Below the pieces are notes generated by a model that was given only the letters and a program-made list of their open reading frames with translations, was not told where the DNA came from and did not search any database. Shown piece after piece: positions 53,065 to 61,865 of a stretch of DNA of 64,000 nt. The DNA comes from Burkholderiales bacterium RIFCSPLOWO2_02_FULL_57_36 (lineage in GTDB: Bacteria > Pseudomonadota > Gammaproteobacteria > Burkholderiales > Burkholderiaceae_D): contig MESE01000101.1 in NCBI GenBank assembly GCA_001770855.1, forward strand, positions 1-64,000, in the 5' to 3' direction. Within the stretch, counting starts at the first letter, position 1; each line of letters begins with the position of its first letter. The translations under genes were made by a program, and so were the position numbers.

Positions 53065-54282
53065 TCATCCAACTTTAAACGGTATTACTTCCGCACCTTT
53101 GCGCAGCTTGTCCAGATAATCCGCCCATCGCTGCATCATATCTCTGCGTGCAGGCAAGTGCGCCGTCCGATTGTAGGCGCGTCCGTTCGGGTCTTTCACC
53201 GCGTGCGCCAACTGATGTTCGATCAGGTCAACCCGTTCGCCCATGACTTCATCCATGATGGTACGCGCCATCGCCCGGAATCCGTGTGCGGTCATCACTT
53301 CCTTGCTGAATCCCATGCTGCGCAATGCCGCGTTGATCGTGTTCTCACTCATGCATCGTTCTCCAGTGCGAATGCTGGGGAACACATACTGCCCGTGCCC
53401 GGTCATCGGGTGAATGCTCCGCAAAATTTCTACCGATTGCGTCGATAGCGGCACCATGTGATCGATCTTCATTTTCATTTTGCTGCCGGGTATGCGCCAC
53501 TCTGCCGCATCAAGGTCAATTTCCGTCCATTCCGCCGCCCTCAGTTCACCCGGCCGCACAAACACCAGCGCCGATAATTTCAGCGCCGCTACTGCATAGG
53601 GGTGCCCGCTGTACGCATGAATGGAGCGCATCAAATCCCCGGCCTGCTTTGGCTCGGTGATTGCCGCATAGTTTGATTTTGGTATTGCAGCCAGCGCGCC
53701 TTTCAGGTCTGCGGTCACATCACGTTCCACCAGTCCGGCAGATACGCCGTACCTGCATATCTGTCCGCATATCTGCTTTACTCGGTGCGCCGAATCAATC
53801 GCACCACGCGCTTCGATCTTTTGAACGACTGCCAGCACGTCACGCGGCCCGACGGTGGAGATAGGCATTTTTCCAATGAATGGGAAAACATGGTTCTCAA
53901 GCCAAGTGGTGATTTTCTCTTGTGTGCTGTCGGCCCGGTTCGCCGCTGTCTTTGTCAGCCAGGTACGCGCCACCACTTCAAAGGTATGCGCCGCTGCGTT
54001 GGCCTTGGTCTGCTTGTCGTCGCGCTTGACTTGGCCGGGGTCGATGCCGTCCGCCAATAGTTCGCGTGCTTCATCGCGCCGCTTTCGGGCCTTGGCCAGC
54101 GATACCGCTGGGTACACTCCCAGCGCCAGCGTCTTGCGCTTTCCTGCATGGCGGTAATCCATGCGCCAGTATTTTCCGGCAGCTTTTACCAGTAGCAAAA
54201 GTCCTTGACCATCGGCGTACTTGTCGCCAGCCGGTGCGCCGCTGTGCTTGACCTGTCGAATGAATGTGTCTGTCAGTGCCAT
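53065..54282 (-). CDS. int: Tyrosine integrase, P4 type
   Basis: The 405-residue protein begins with a DUF4102-type arm-binding domain (TDTFIRQVKHSG, YADGQGLLLLV). The catalytic set is Arg243 (VRPGELR), His333 and Arg336 (HGFRAMAR), His360 and Tyr370. It inserts the element at the 3' end of tRNA-Leu, 175 bases away. It looks intact. Confidence 0.95.
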   Translation of the reverse strand: MALTDTFIRQVKHSGAPAGDKYADGQGLLLLVKAAGKYWRMDYRHAGKRKTLALGVYPAVSLAKARKRRDEARELLADGIDPGQVKRDDKQTKANAAAHTFEVVARTWLTKTAANRADSTQEKITTWLENHVFPFIGKMPISTVGPRDVLAVVQKIEARGAIDSAHRVKQICGQICRYGVSAGLVERDVTADLKGALAAIPKSNYAAITEPKQAGDLMRSIHAYSGHPYAVAALKLSALVFVRPGELRAAEWTEIDLDAAEWRIPGSKMKMKIDHMVPLSTQSVEILRSIHPMTGHGQYVFPSIRTGERCMSENTINAALRSMGFSKEVMTAHGFRAMARTIMDEVMGERVDLIEHQLAHAVKDPNGRAYNRTAHLPARRDMMQRWADYLDKLRKGAEVIPFKVG

Positions 54283-54388
54283 GTCGCCCCCTTTGACGGC
54301 ATCTCGTTTTCACGTTTTTAAAAGTACCGTCAGAAATACCGTCAAATTGACGGTATCTCATGTTATCGGGTGAAATGGCGTAAGACAA

Positions 54389-54427
54389 CAAAAAACCCGC
54401 AGAGCCTTTAGCTATACGGGTTTTGAG
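54389..54427 (-). terminator. Terminator after tRNA-Leu
   Basis: Read on the minus strand, AAAACCCG, a loop with a smaller AGCTAAAGGCT hairpin, CGGGTTTT and more T. It serves the tRNA or the end of the element. A degenerate copy stands at 47098-47137. Confidence 0.7.
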
Positions 54428-54456
54428 AGGGTTTGATACTGTATGAAACGTGCTCT

Positions 54457-54543
54457 TGGTGCCGAGAGCCGGAATCGAACCGGCACGCTGTCTCCAGCGC
54501 GGGATTTTGAGTCCCGTGCGTCTACCTATTCCGCCATCTCGGC
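54457..54543 (-). tRNA. tRNA-Leu(CAA)
   Basis: The minus strand gives acceptor GCCGAGA paired with TCTCGGC and then ACCA. The anticodon stem CGGGA/TCCCG holds the loop CTCAAAA with anticodon CAA. A long variable arm, typical of tRNA-Leu, and GGTTCGATTCC in the T arm are present. CCA is encoded. The 3' end is the likely attachment site of the integrative element. Confidence 0.95.
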
Positions 54544-54681
54544 AACGCAGCCGACATTATCCTTGATTTGCGGCGTTCAAGCAACATCAAGCCAAGCCGA
54601 TGTCATTGTCACGACACAACCTAAAGGCGTATCATCGCTTTCTTTATGTCGCCGCCGCGCATTAACGCAGGTAAAAAATAA

Positions 54682-56646
54682 ATGAAGTCTGGAAAAATCC
54701 GCGACATCGTCCTTGGCAAGGCGCTGGACCCGCTGAAAAAAGAAACGCGTCATTCATTAGTGCTGGTGGCTTTTTTTGCCTGGGTTGGACTGGGAGCGGA
54801 CGGATTGTCGTCGTCCGCCTACGGCCCGGAGATGACGTTCCGCGGTCTTGGCGAATACACTTCCGAACTCGGTTTGTACATGGCTATCGCTACGGCGGTA
54901 ACGGTATTCATCATCGCGATGGCGTACAACCAGGTAATCGAGCTTTTCCCTACCGGAGGCGGCGGTTATCGAGTCGCCACCAAACTGCTCGGCCCCTACA
55001 GCGGATTGATCGCCGGATGCGCACTGGTGATGGATTACGTGCTGACCATCGCGATTTCGATTGCGGCCGGGGTCGAAGCGCTGGCGTCGCTGATGCCGCT
55101 TGGCCTGCACGAATACAAGCTTTGGGCTGAAATGTTTGTCGTCGCCGTGTTGATCGTGCTGAACCTGCGCGGCATGAAAGAGGCGATCAAGGTTTTGTTG
55201 CCGATTTTCATCGGATTCGTCATTACCCATGCCTTCCTGATCGTCTATGGAATTTTCGCGCATGCATCTTCGTTGCCGGATCTGGTGCCGAATACATTGG
55301 CGGGAACCACCGAACTGGCAAATCACATCGGCTGGATAGGGCTGTCCAGCATGCTGCTGCTGGCGTATTCACAAGGTGGCGGTACTTATACCGGCCTGGA
55401 AGCGGTCTCGAACAACGTGAATATCCTGGCCGAACCACGCGTGCATACCGGCAAAATGACCATGCTCTACATGGCGCTATCGCTCGCATTCACTGCCAGC
55501 GGCATTATCCTGCTGTATTTGCTGTGGGATTCCAAGCCGGTCGAAGGCCAGACCTTGAATGCATCGACCTTCAAGGCAATTATCGACAGCATCGGATTTG
55601 GCGGCGAATGGGGTAACAAAATGGTTTTGATTGCCGTTTTGTTCTTTCAGGCGGGTTTGTTGTTCGTTGCCTCCAACACCGGTTTCCTGGGCGGACCAGC
55701 GGTGTTATCCAATATGGCGGCAGATTCCTGGGTGCCGCATAAATTTCGCTACCTGTCGACTCGCCTCGTGACGCAAAACGGGATTTTGTTGATGGGAATT
55801 TCCGCGCTTGCGATCCTTTGGTGGACCGGCGGCAGTGTGACCTTGCTGGTTGTGTTGTATGCGATATCGGTGTTCCTCACTTTTGCAATTTCCCTGTTCG
55901 GATTGTGTCTGTACTGGTGGAAGCATCGAAAAGATGCAAAGCACTGGGGGCGTCGTTTCCTGCTGTCGTTGAGCGGCTTCATTATTTGCACCGGCATATT
56001 GGCCGTACTGCTGGCTGAAAAATTTACTGCGGGCGGATGGGTTGCGGTGATGATCATCGGCGTCATCGCCGGCTTGTGCATCTATATCCGGAATCACTAC
56101 CAGGAGACAAAAGCCGCAATTCACGCAGTGGACCAGGTATTCGCGAATCAGCCTTTAGGGCCGGAGTCGACGCCTCTGGAGCCAAATCCGGACGATCAGA
56201 CGGCTGTCTTTATTGTCGGCAGTTCACGCGGCGGCGGATTGCATGCGCTGCTGTGGGTGCAGCGCATGTTCCCGGGCCACTTCAAGAACTTCATATTCGT
56301 CAATGCGCGTACGGTGGATGCCCATGCATACGGCGGAGAAGGGGCGGTCGAACAGATGCGCGCCGAAGCAAACGAGACGCTGAAATTTTTCGTCGATTTT
56401 TGCCACAGCCACGGCATGGCGTCATCGGCTTATCTCGGTTTTGGCACCGACGTGGTCCATGAGGTCACGCGTCTGTGCGAAGAGATCAGCAAGGAGTATC
56501 CGAACTCGATCTTCTTCACCAGCAAACTGGTGTTCGAGCAGGACAACTGGTTTACCCGCTTGCTGCACAATCAGGCAGCACTGGCAATTCAGCGCCGTTT
56601 GCATTTTGAGGGACTGCAGATGGTGATTTTGCCGATGAAGGTGTAA
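54682..56646 (+). CDS. APC-superfamily permease with cytoplasmic tail
   Basis: The 654-residue protein has about 12 membrane helices in residues 20-480 (LGADGLSSSAYGPEMTFRGLG, ELFPTGGGGYRVATKLLG) and a C-terminal soluble domain of about 150 residues (TAVFIVGSSRGGGLHALLWVQRMF). This layout resembles KimA-type potassium transporters as well as amino acid permeases. The substrate is uncertain. Confidence 0.85.
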   Translation: MKSGKIRDIVLGKALDPLKKETRHSLVLVAFFAWVGLGADGLSSSAYGPEMTFRGLGEYTSELGLYMAIATAVTVFIIAMAYNQVIELFPTGGGGYRVATKLLGPYSGLIAGCALVMDYVLTIAISIAAGVEALASLMPLGLHEYKLWAEMFVVAVLIVLNLRGMKEAIKVLLPIFIGFVITHAFLIVYGIFAHASSLPDLVPNTLAGTTELANHIGWIGLSSMLLLAYSQGGGTYTGLEAVSNNVNILAEPRVHTGKMTMLYMALSLAFTASGIILLYLLWDSKPVEGQTLNASTFKAIIDSIGFGGEWGNKMVLIAVLFFQAGLLFVASNTGFLGGPAVLSNMAADSWVPHKFRYLSTRLVTQNGILLMGISALAILWWTGGSVTLLVVLYAISVFLTFAISLFGLCLYWWKHRKDAKHWGRRFLLSLSGFIICTGILAVLLAEKFTAGGWVAVMIIGVIAGLCIYIRNHYQETKAAIHAVDQVFANQPLGPESTPLEPNPDDQTAVFIVGSSRGGGLHALLWVQRMFPGHFKNFIFVNARTVDAHAYGGEGAVEQMRAEANETLKFFVDFCHSHGMASSAYLGFGTDVVHEVTRLCEEISKEYPNSIFFTSKLVFEQDNWFTRLLHNQAALAIQRRLHFEGLQMVILPMKV

Positions 56647-56679
56647 TACTTCATCGGTTGCGAATCACGCGCCAGCGAC

Positions 56680-57261
56680 ATGCCAAGCTCATTGTTGGAT
56701 TCCAACGGTTTGCGAAAACTGCCTCGAACCTTCTATGCACGCGGCACATTGCAGGTCGCGGAGGACCTGCTCGGAACCTTGCTGGTTCATCGAATAAACG
56801 GGGTCAGCCGTGTCGGCAGGATCGTCGAGGTTGAAGCCTATCTCGGCGCGCACGATCTCGCTGCCCACTCCTCCAAAGGCATGACAAAACGCACGCAAGT
56901 CATGTTCGGCCCGCCCGGATTTTCCTATGTATACCTGATTTACGGCATGCATCATTGCATGAACGTGGTAACCGAACCGGAAGGACACGGCGCCGCGGTG
57001 CTGATTCGCGCGCTGGAACCGGTTCAACATGTTTGCGGCAATACACGCGGCCCCGGGATATTATGCAAGGCAATGGGGATCGACTTGCGCCTCAATGCCC
57101 ACGATCTGGAAAGCGACGATTTTTACATCGCCGCGCCGATTGCCAAGAAATCTTTTTCGATCGTTCGCCGGCCCCGCATAGGAGTCGCCTATGCAGGGGA
57201 ATGGGCAACGCAGCCGTTGCGGTTTTATATCGACGGCAGCGACTTTATTTCCAGAAAATGA
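56680..57261 (+). CDS. DNA-3-methyladenine glycosylase (AAG/Mpg type)
   Basis: The 193-residue protein has ARGTLQVAEDLLGTLLVHR, IVEVEAYLGAHDLAAHSSKG and MFGPPGFSYVYLIYGMHHCMNVV, the AAG-family signatures with the catalytic Glu in EVEAY. It cuts alkylated bases from DNA. It follows the permease gene after 33 bases. Confidence 0.93.
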   Translation: MPSSLLDSNGLRKLPRTFYARGTLQVAEDLLGTLLVHRINGVSRVGRIVEVEAYLGAHDLAAHSSKGMTKRTQVMFGPPGFSYVYLIYGMHHCMNVVTEPEGHGAAVLIRALEPVQHVCGNTRGPGILCKAMGIDLRLNAHDLESDDFYIAAPIAKKSFSIVRRPRIGVAYAGEWATQPLRFYIDGSDFISRK

Positions 57262-57492
57262 GCCGGCAGACGCATTGCTGAAATCATTCGCCTTCAAATC
57301 GGCTTGACGCCTCGTCACCATCACACGCCATTACGGTGCCACTGGTTTTCCGCTGCAAATCAGATTGCAGGCTTTCATTGTTTTAAATCAAATGAATCCC
57401 GGTTAACCAGGAATTACCTTCGCGATAACATGTCAGTGGTGGAGAACCGCAACGATTCTATTTCCTTTAACCTTACGAAATGAGCCTGCACG

Positions 57493-57804
57493 ATGACCGA
57501 TACCAGCAACAGCCAGAACGCTTCCTATAATCCGGATCATTTACTGGATAACCTGATCAAAAAACTGAGCTTGAAAAACGACGCGGCTTTATCCCGTGCG
57601 CTTGAAGTAGCGCCGCCGCTCATCAGCAAAATCCGTCATCGCCGCGTGCCCGTCGGCGCGTCCTTGCTGATTCGAATGCATGAAGTAAGCGATATGAGCG
57701 TGCGCGAACTGCGCGATCTGATGGGCGACAGGAGAGCCAAATATCGGATCAGCGACGCTCAGGGCAAGCCGGCATCAAAGGAAAATGCCCAGGCGCAAGC
57801 CTGA
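57493..57804 (+). CDS. Small helix-turn-helix-like protein
   Basis: The 103-residue protein has a helical core (LLDNLIKKLSLKNDAALSRAL, APPLISKIRHRRVPVGASLLI) of XRE/Cro-like pattern and a polar tail. Proteins of this sort are frequent in Oxalobacteraceae and may bind DNA. No partner gene is evident. Confidence 0.75.
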   Translation: MTDTSNSQNASYNPDHLLDNLIKKLSLKNDAALSRALEVAPPLISKIRHRRVPVGASLLIRMHEVSDMSVRELRDLMGDRRAKYRISDAQGKPASKENAQAQA

Positions 57805-57842
57805 GTGCAAGGTGCTGCGGCGAACCGGACTGCAATCGCGAT

Positions 57843-58121
57843 TCAGGAATGGTGTATTGCCCCCTGTGTCTGCGATTGACGTTCCCGCCGCTTGGCAGAA
57901 ACAAGATGTCTCTCGACTGACCATCCGGCGCTTGTATTTGCCGGATCGTCGACATGCCGCCATTTGGTCGCGCATATTTCACAAAGGTAATAGGTAATCC
58001 ACGCGGCTCTTGTTTTTCCTGCCTTGGCAACACGTTCGGTCAGGCCAATTTGCTGAAGCCGTTCGTGCCGTTTGTTGCTTCGTACATGCTGTGGCAGAGT
58101 TTTGCAAAGACTACATGGCAT
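57843..58121 (-). CDS. Small protein with two CxxC pairs
   Basis: The 92-residue frame holds CSLC near the start and CEIC at about residue 47, a possible zinc ribbon. It has only a weak ribosome binding site. The Cys pairs make it more likely than a chance frame. Role unknown. Confidence 0.45.
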   Translation of the reverse strand: MPCSLCKTLPQHVRSNKRHERLQQIGLTERVAKAGKTRAAWITYYLCEICATKWRHVDDPANTSAGWSVERHLVSAKRRERQSQTQGAIHHS

Positions 58122-58244
58122 ATCTTGCTCTTTCGTCTAGTCGGAATTATTTCTAAAGACAAAGAAAAAATATTTTAGTTCAATACTTTCCTGTGGGAAG
58201 TTTTTGCTCAATGCTCTGAAGTCTGCGCTTCGCAGAAATCATGC

Positions 58245-59405
58245 ATGAGCAAATCTTCACCGGCTTTGCAATCTGTGATGAACGAGCACTCGTCCAACTG
58301 GTTGGAAAATTTTATTTTCTCTGCGATGCCGTGGATCGGGATTGCCGGCGTCAGACCCTGGCTTCAAGTTGTCGTCCAGACTCTGTTGGCCTTGCTGGCT
58401 GTCTTTGTTTTCCATGGAATCGGTACGCGCGTGCTTGAGCGCTTATCTGCTCCATTCCCGTTTACTCGCAGGCTGGTGCGGTACACAAACCAGACCGGAG
58501 GCGTGATCGTCTTCCTGTTGTTATGGCAGATTGTCTTGCGTAACGCCGCAGATTCCCTGGCAGGCATTTTCCTGTTGCGACACCTGAACGCGCTGGCCCT
58601 GTACATGGCATTCACCTGGTTTGGTGTGCGATGCGTTGGAGCGGTCGCCGACACGATCGTCGAACTCAATCCGGTGGATGCGCCGGACAACTTGCAGGCG
58701 CGCCGCATCCAGACTCAGACCAAGGTGCTGGCGCGCGCTGTGATCGTGTTGGTCGTGATGGTCGGGTCCGGCTTGGCCTTGATGACATTGCCGCTGTTGC
58801 GGCAGATCGGCACCAGCTTGCTGGCGTCGGCGGGTGTCGCCGGTCTGGTGATAGGTTTCGCGGCGCGGCCGGTGCTGTCGAACCTGCTTGCCGGAATACA
58901 GCTCGCCCTGACGCAGCCGATCCGTCTGGAAGACGTGGTAATCGTCGAAAAGGAATGGGGGCAGATCGAAGAGATCACCGGCACATATGTCGTGGTGCGG
59001 ATATGGGACCAAAGGCGGCTGGTGGTGCCGCTGCAGTGGTTTATCGAACACCCGTTTCAAAACTGGACCCGAACCAGTTCTGAAATACTGGGCACAGTCT
59101 TGATCTGGGCCGATTACCGATTGCCGCTCGATCCGGTTCGCAAGGAAGCCGAGCGGCTATGCGAGGCCTCACCCGCATGGGACCGGCGTTTGTGCGTGAC
59201 CCAAGTGGTCGAGGCCGGTGAAAGGGCGATGCAATTGCGCGTGCTGGTAAGCGCCGGCGATGCGGGCAAAAGTTGGGACCTGCGCTGCAAAATACGGGAA
59301 GGCCTTATCGATTTCATTCAAAAAAATTATCCGGAATATCTGCCGCGGGTCAGGGCCGATGTTTCCGGGGAAAACATAATCACTGACCGGGTGGACAGTG
59401 ATTGA
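58245..59405 (+). CDS. MscS-family mechanosensitive channel
   Basis: The 386-residue membrane protein has about five helices and then the pore and beta domain of MscS: LLASAGVAGLVIGFAARPVLSNLLAGIQLALTQPI, RLEDVVIVEKEWGQIEEIT, RIWDQRRLVVPLQWFIEHPFQNW. It should open when the membrane is stretched, or act as a small-conductance channel. Start chosen at the ATG 58245. Confidence 0.9.
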   Translation: MSKSSPALQSVMNEHSSNWLENFIFSAMPWIGIAGVRPWLQVVVQTLLALLAVFVFHGIGTRVLERLSAPFPFTRRLVRYTNQTGGVIVFLLLWQIVLRNAADSLAGIFLLRHLNALALYMAFTWFGVRCVGAVADTIVELNPVDAPDNLQARRIQTQTKVLARAVIVLVVMVGSGLALMTLPLLRQIGTSLLASAGVAGLVIGFAARPVLSNLLAGIQLALTQPIRLEDVVIVEKEWGQIEEITGTYVVVRIWDQRRLVVPLQWFIEHPFQNWTRTSSEILGTVLIWADYRLPLDPVRKEAERLCEASPAWDRRLCVTQVVEAGERAMQLRVLVSAGDAGKSWDLRCKIREGLIDFIQKNYPEYLPRVRADVSGENIITDRVDSD

Positions 59406-59476
59406 GCGCAAAGAGTCGGCAGATATGCGTGATACGCTTTTTTTGTACTCGTTTTATGTACATAAGGAGCAAGCTC

Positions 59477-59623
59477 ATGCATAGAGCACCAATACCGACG
59501 CCGCTGCCGAATGAAGAGCCGGGAGAGCAAGACGAGCGTAGTCCGATGCCGGCCGGCCCCGCTGAAGATGAACCGGTTCCTGACCACAATCCAAGTCAAG
59601 GGCTGAAGGGCCATCCGACATAA
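59477..59623 (+). CDS. 48-aa proline-rich protein
   Basis: AAGGAGC precedes ATG at 59477. The 48-residue acidic product, rich in Pro and Glu (MHRAPIPTPLPNEEPGEQDE), is likely disordered. Such short proteins are common beside stress genes in this group. Function unknown. Nothing convincing is seen in 59624-59907. Confidence 0.6.
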   Translation: MHRAPIPTPLPNEEPGEQDERSPMPAGPAEDEPVPDHNPSQGLKGHPT

Positions 59624-59907
59624 CGCCCGGAACCGCTCAAAGCAGCATTTGCGCGTGACCAGGGTAACCATGAAGCAATTCGATTGCTCATGGACATTGA
59701 AATTTTACTGCTGTTTCGAATGGAAAAGGCTATCGCATTTCTTTGGTGAGCCACTCCATGGCGTTTTGAGTTCGCGCAATGGGCATAGTCCGGTTACGAA
59801 TACACTTGGCTTTGCATTTAGTCGACGCGGCGTGAATGAAACCGCGTTATTGCAAGCGATTCGTCGATTCATTTACTCAACTTATTTACTTTTGATGCAA
59901 GGATAAA

Positions 59908-60105
59908 ATGCAAGCAGATCTTGATAAATCCGACTTCAAACGCAGTTTCGAAGCAAATATGGGCAGTTTCGAGGTGAATGTAAATGATGCGTCGGAGGTG
60001 CGGCGCTGGGTACAGCACTGGAACATCTCTGAAGCCGAGCTTCGCAGGACAGTTGCTGCAGTAGGGACCGAAGTCGATGCGGTGCGGATTGCCTTGGGAA
60101 AATAA
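59908..60105 (+). CDS. DUF3606 protein
   Basis: The 65-residue protein matches DUF3606 in its second half (VNDASEVRRWVQHWNISEAELRRTVAAVG). The function of this family is unknown. Two bases separate it from the next small gene. Confidence 0.85.
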   Translation: MQADLDKSDFKRSFEANMGSFEVNVNDASEVRRWVQHWNISEAELRRTVAAVGTEVDAVRIALGK

Positions 60106-60107
60106 AA

Positions 60108-60323
60108 ATGGCTGCCGTTACCTACACCAAGGAAAGCTGGAAAGCGGAAGCGGATATTCAACGCTTGCCTAACGGTAGATTCCAGGGTGTCGTATTGATT
60201 ACCCGCATGGGCAACGTGGCAGCCGACGATACGCCGCGTACCGTCAATTCCGAATCCGATACGCCCGAAGAAGCGCTGGAGGAAGCGAAGGCGCTGGCGC
60301 ATCGCCTGCTGGCTGATTTGTAA
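60108..60323 (+). CDS. Small hypothetical protein after the DUF3606 gene
   Basis: The 71-residue protein (MAAVTYTKESWKAEADIQRL, ending ALAHRLLADL) follows the DUF3606 gene with two bases between, so both are in one transcript. No motif is recognised. Its codon use fits the region. Confidence 0.75.
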   Translation: MAAVTYTKESWKAEADIQRLPNGRFQGVVLITRMGNVAADDTPRTVNSESDTPEEALEEAKALAHRLLADL

Positions 60324-60361
60324 CTTCATAAACATGCGCGCATGTTGAATCCGCGCCGCGA

Positions 60362-61744
60362 TCAGGCATTAGCGTAACTTGTTTTTAACGCCTTGCGCTG
60401 CACTACACGCAGATACCATAGGAAACCGGCCGCAACCAGCGCCAGGCTCACGCTGTTGCCCAGCCAGAAGCCTGCCGCGCCGCGCAATGCGGCGGGCGAC
60501 CATCCGAATGGATCGAGACCCAGCGTGTATCCGCCTCCGAGTCCGATTCCCCACAGCGCGATCGCATACATCAGCGTCGGCACCACGGCGATTTTGTATG
60601 CCCGGAGTACAAAAGCGGTCGTGACCTGAATCGCATCGAACAATTGATATACCGCGATAAATAAAAACAGCGGCAGCGCAACGGCAATGATTGCCTCATT
60701 CGGCGTATAGGCGCGCACGATGACATCGCGCCCCAGCCATACGGCGCCACCCACCAGCGCCGACAGGATGGCAGCAAGTCGAATCCCCGCATATCCAATA
60801 CGGCTCGCCGCTTCCATCTTCCCGGAACCGGCCGATTGCGCCACCAGTATGCCGGTCGCACTCGCGATCGATAACGGCAGCATGTACAGCACGGTGGCAA
60901 AGTTGGAGATGATCTGGTGTCCCGCCACGATCGTCTCGCCGAGTCTGGCGATAAACAGCGCCATGAAGGTAAATGCGGTGACTTCGATCAAATAGCTCAA
61001 ACCGATCGGAATGCCTAGTTTGATCAGTGCGCGTTGCGGCGCCCAGTGCGGCTTTACGAAGCCGGTGCCGAACAAACCAAAGTTCCGATAGATAGGCGCA
61101 GTGCGCAGAATCCACCAACCTGTCAGCAACATCAGCCACGATATCGCTGCCGTTGCGATTGCGCAGCCCGGACCGCCGAACGCGGGCAATCCCAATCCGC
61201 CGAAAATGAACAGTGCATTCAGAGGTATCTTCAGCAGCAATGCCATTAGCTGGATTGCCATCACCATTTTGGGCCTGGCGATGGCAATATTGAGCGCGGC
61301 ATAGATGCGAAAGCCCAGTGTTGCCGGAAGCGCCAGCGCCAGAACCCGCAAGTAAAGCGTTGCCTTTTCAGTGAGTTCGGGCGATGCATGCGCCAGTGAA
61401 AGCAAGGGTTGCGGGAACAGCAGAACCAAGCAGCCGATGCACGATAGGAAGAGTGCAAGCCAGGTTCCTTGCTTGACTTCAAATCCGACTTCGTGCGACC
61501 GGCCGGCGCCGAATAATTGTCCGATGATCGGCGACAGCGCCTGCAGCACGCCGTTCAGTCCGACGAATACACTGATGTAGATCGATGCGCCGAGCGCGAG
61601 TGCGGCCAGGTCGGTTGCCGAATATCGCGAGGTCATCGCAGTATCGATGACGCCGTTGGCGATTACCGCCAGTTGACCGATAAGAATCGGCCATGCGAGC
61701 GCGGCAATCCGCAGCGCATGATGTGCCGGCCCTGGTCGCGCCAT
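60362..61744 (-). CDS. MATE-family efflux transporter
   Basis: The 460-residue protein has 12 membrane helices in two halves. LAWPILIGQLAVIANGVIDTAM near the start and FVGLNGVLQALSPIIGQLFGAG are MATE motifs. It should export drugs or dyes in exchange for Na+ or H+. The substrate cannot be told. Confidence 0.92.
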   Translation of the reverse strand: MARPGPAHHALRIAALAWPILIGQLAVIANGVIDTAMTSRYSATDLAALALGASIYISVFVGLNGVLQALSPIIGQLFGAGRSHEVGFEVKQGTWLALFLSCIGCLVLLFPQPLLSLAHASPELTEKATLYLRVLALALPATLGFRIYAALNIAIARPKMVMAIQLMALLLKIPLNALFIFGGLGLPAFGGPGCAIATAAISWLMLLTGWWILRTAPIYRNFGLFGTGFVKPHWAPQRALIKLGIPIGLSYLIEVTAFTFMALFIARLGETIVAGHQIISNFATVLYMLPLSIASATGILVAQSAGSGKMEAASRIGYAGIRLAAILSALVGGAVWLGRDVIVRAYTPNEAIIAVALPLFLFIAVYQLFDAIQVTTAFVLRAYKIAVVPTLMYAIALWGIGLGGGYTLGLDPFGWSPAALRGAAGFWLGNSVSLALVAAGFLWYLRVVQRKALKTSYANA

Positions 61745-61865
61745 TATCAAACCTTATGGAAATGGCGGATCGCGACGACCATTGCGAAGTTGTGTTTTCC
61801 CGCTTTGGCGGAAGGGGCCAGGATGAAAGCCGAGGTATACCGGTGATAAATCATTGTTGCAATTG

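Larger units (their letters stand above)
47093..54482 (-). mobile_element. P4-like integrative element at tRNA-Leu
   Basis: A tyrosine integrase lies next to the 3' end of tRNA-Leu(CAA). The gene order AlpA, 50-aa protein, Toprim/DUF3987 primase-helicase and small genes, all minus strand, is that of P4-like satellites and related islands. No capsid, tail or mobilisation genes are present, so it would depend on a helper. The right limit is set by the tRNA; the left limit is uncertain (see 47093-47184). Confidence 0.75.

Noticed and set aside
59649-59906. 85-residue plus-strand frame before the DUF3606 gene
   Set aside because: No binding site, Cys/Trp-rich chance composition, no family match.
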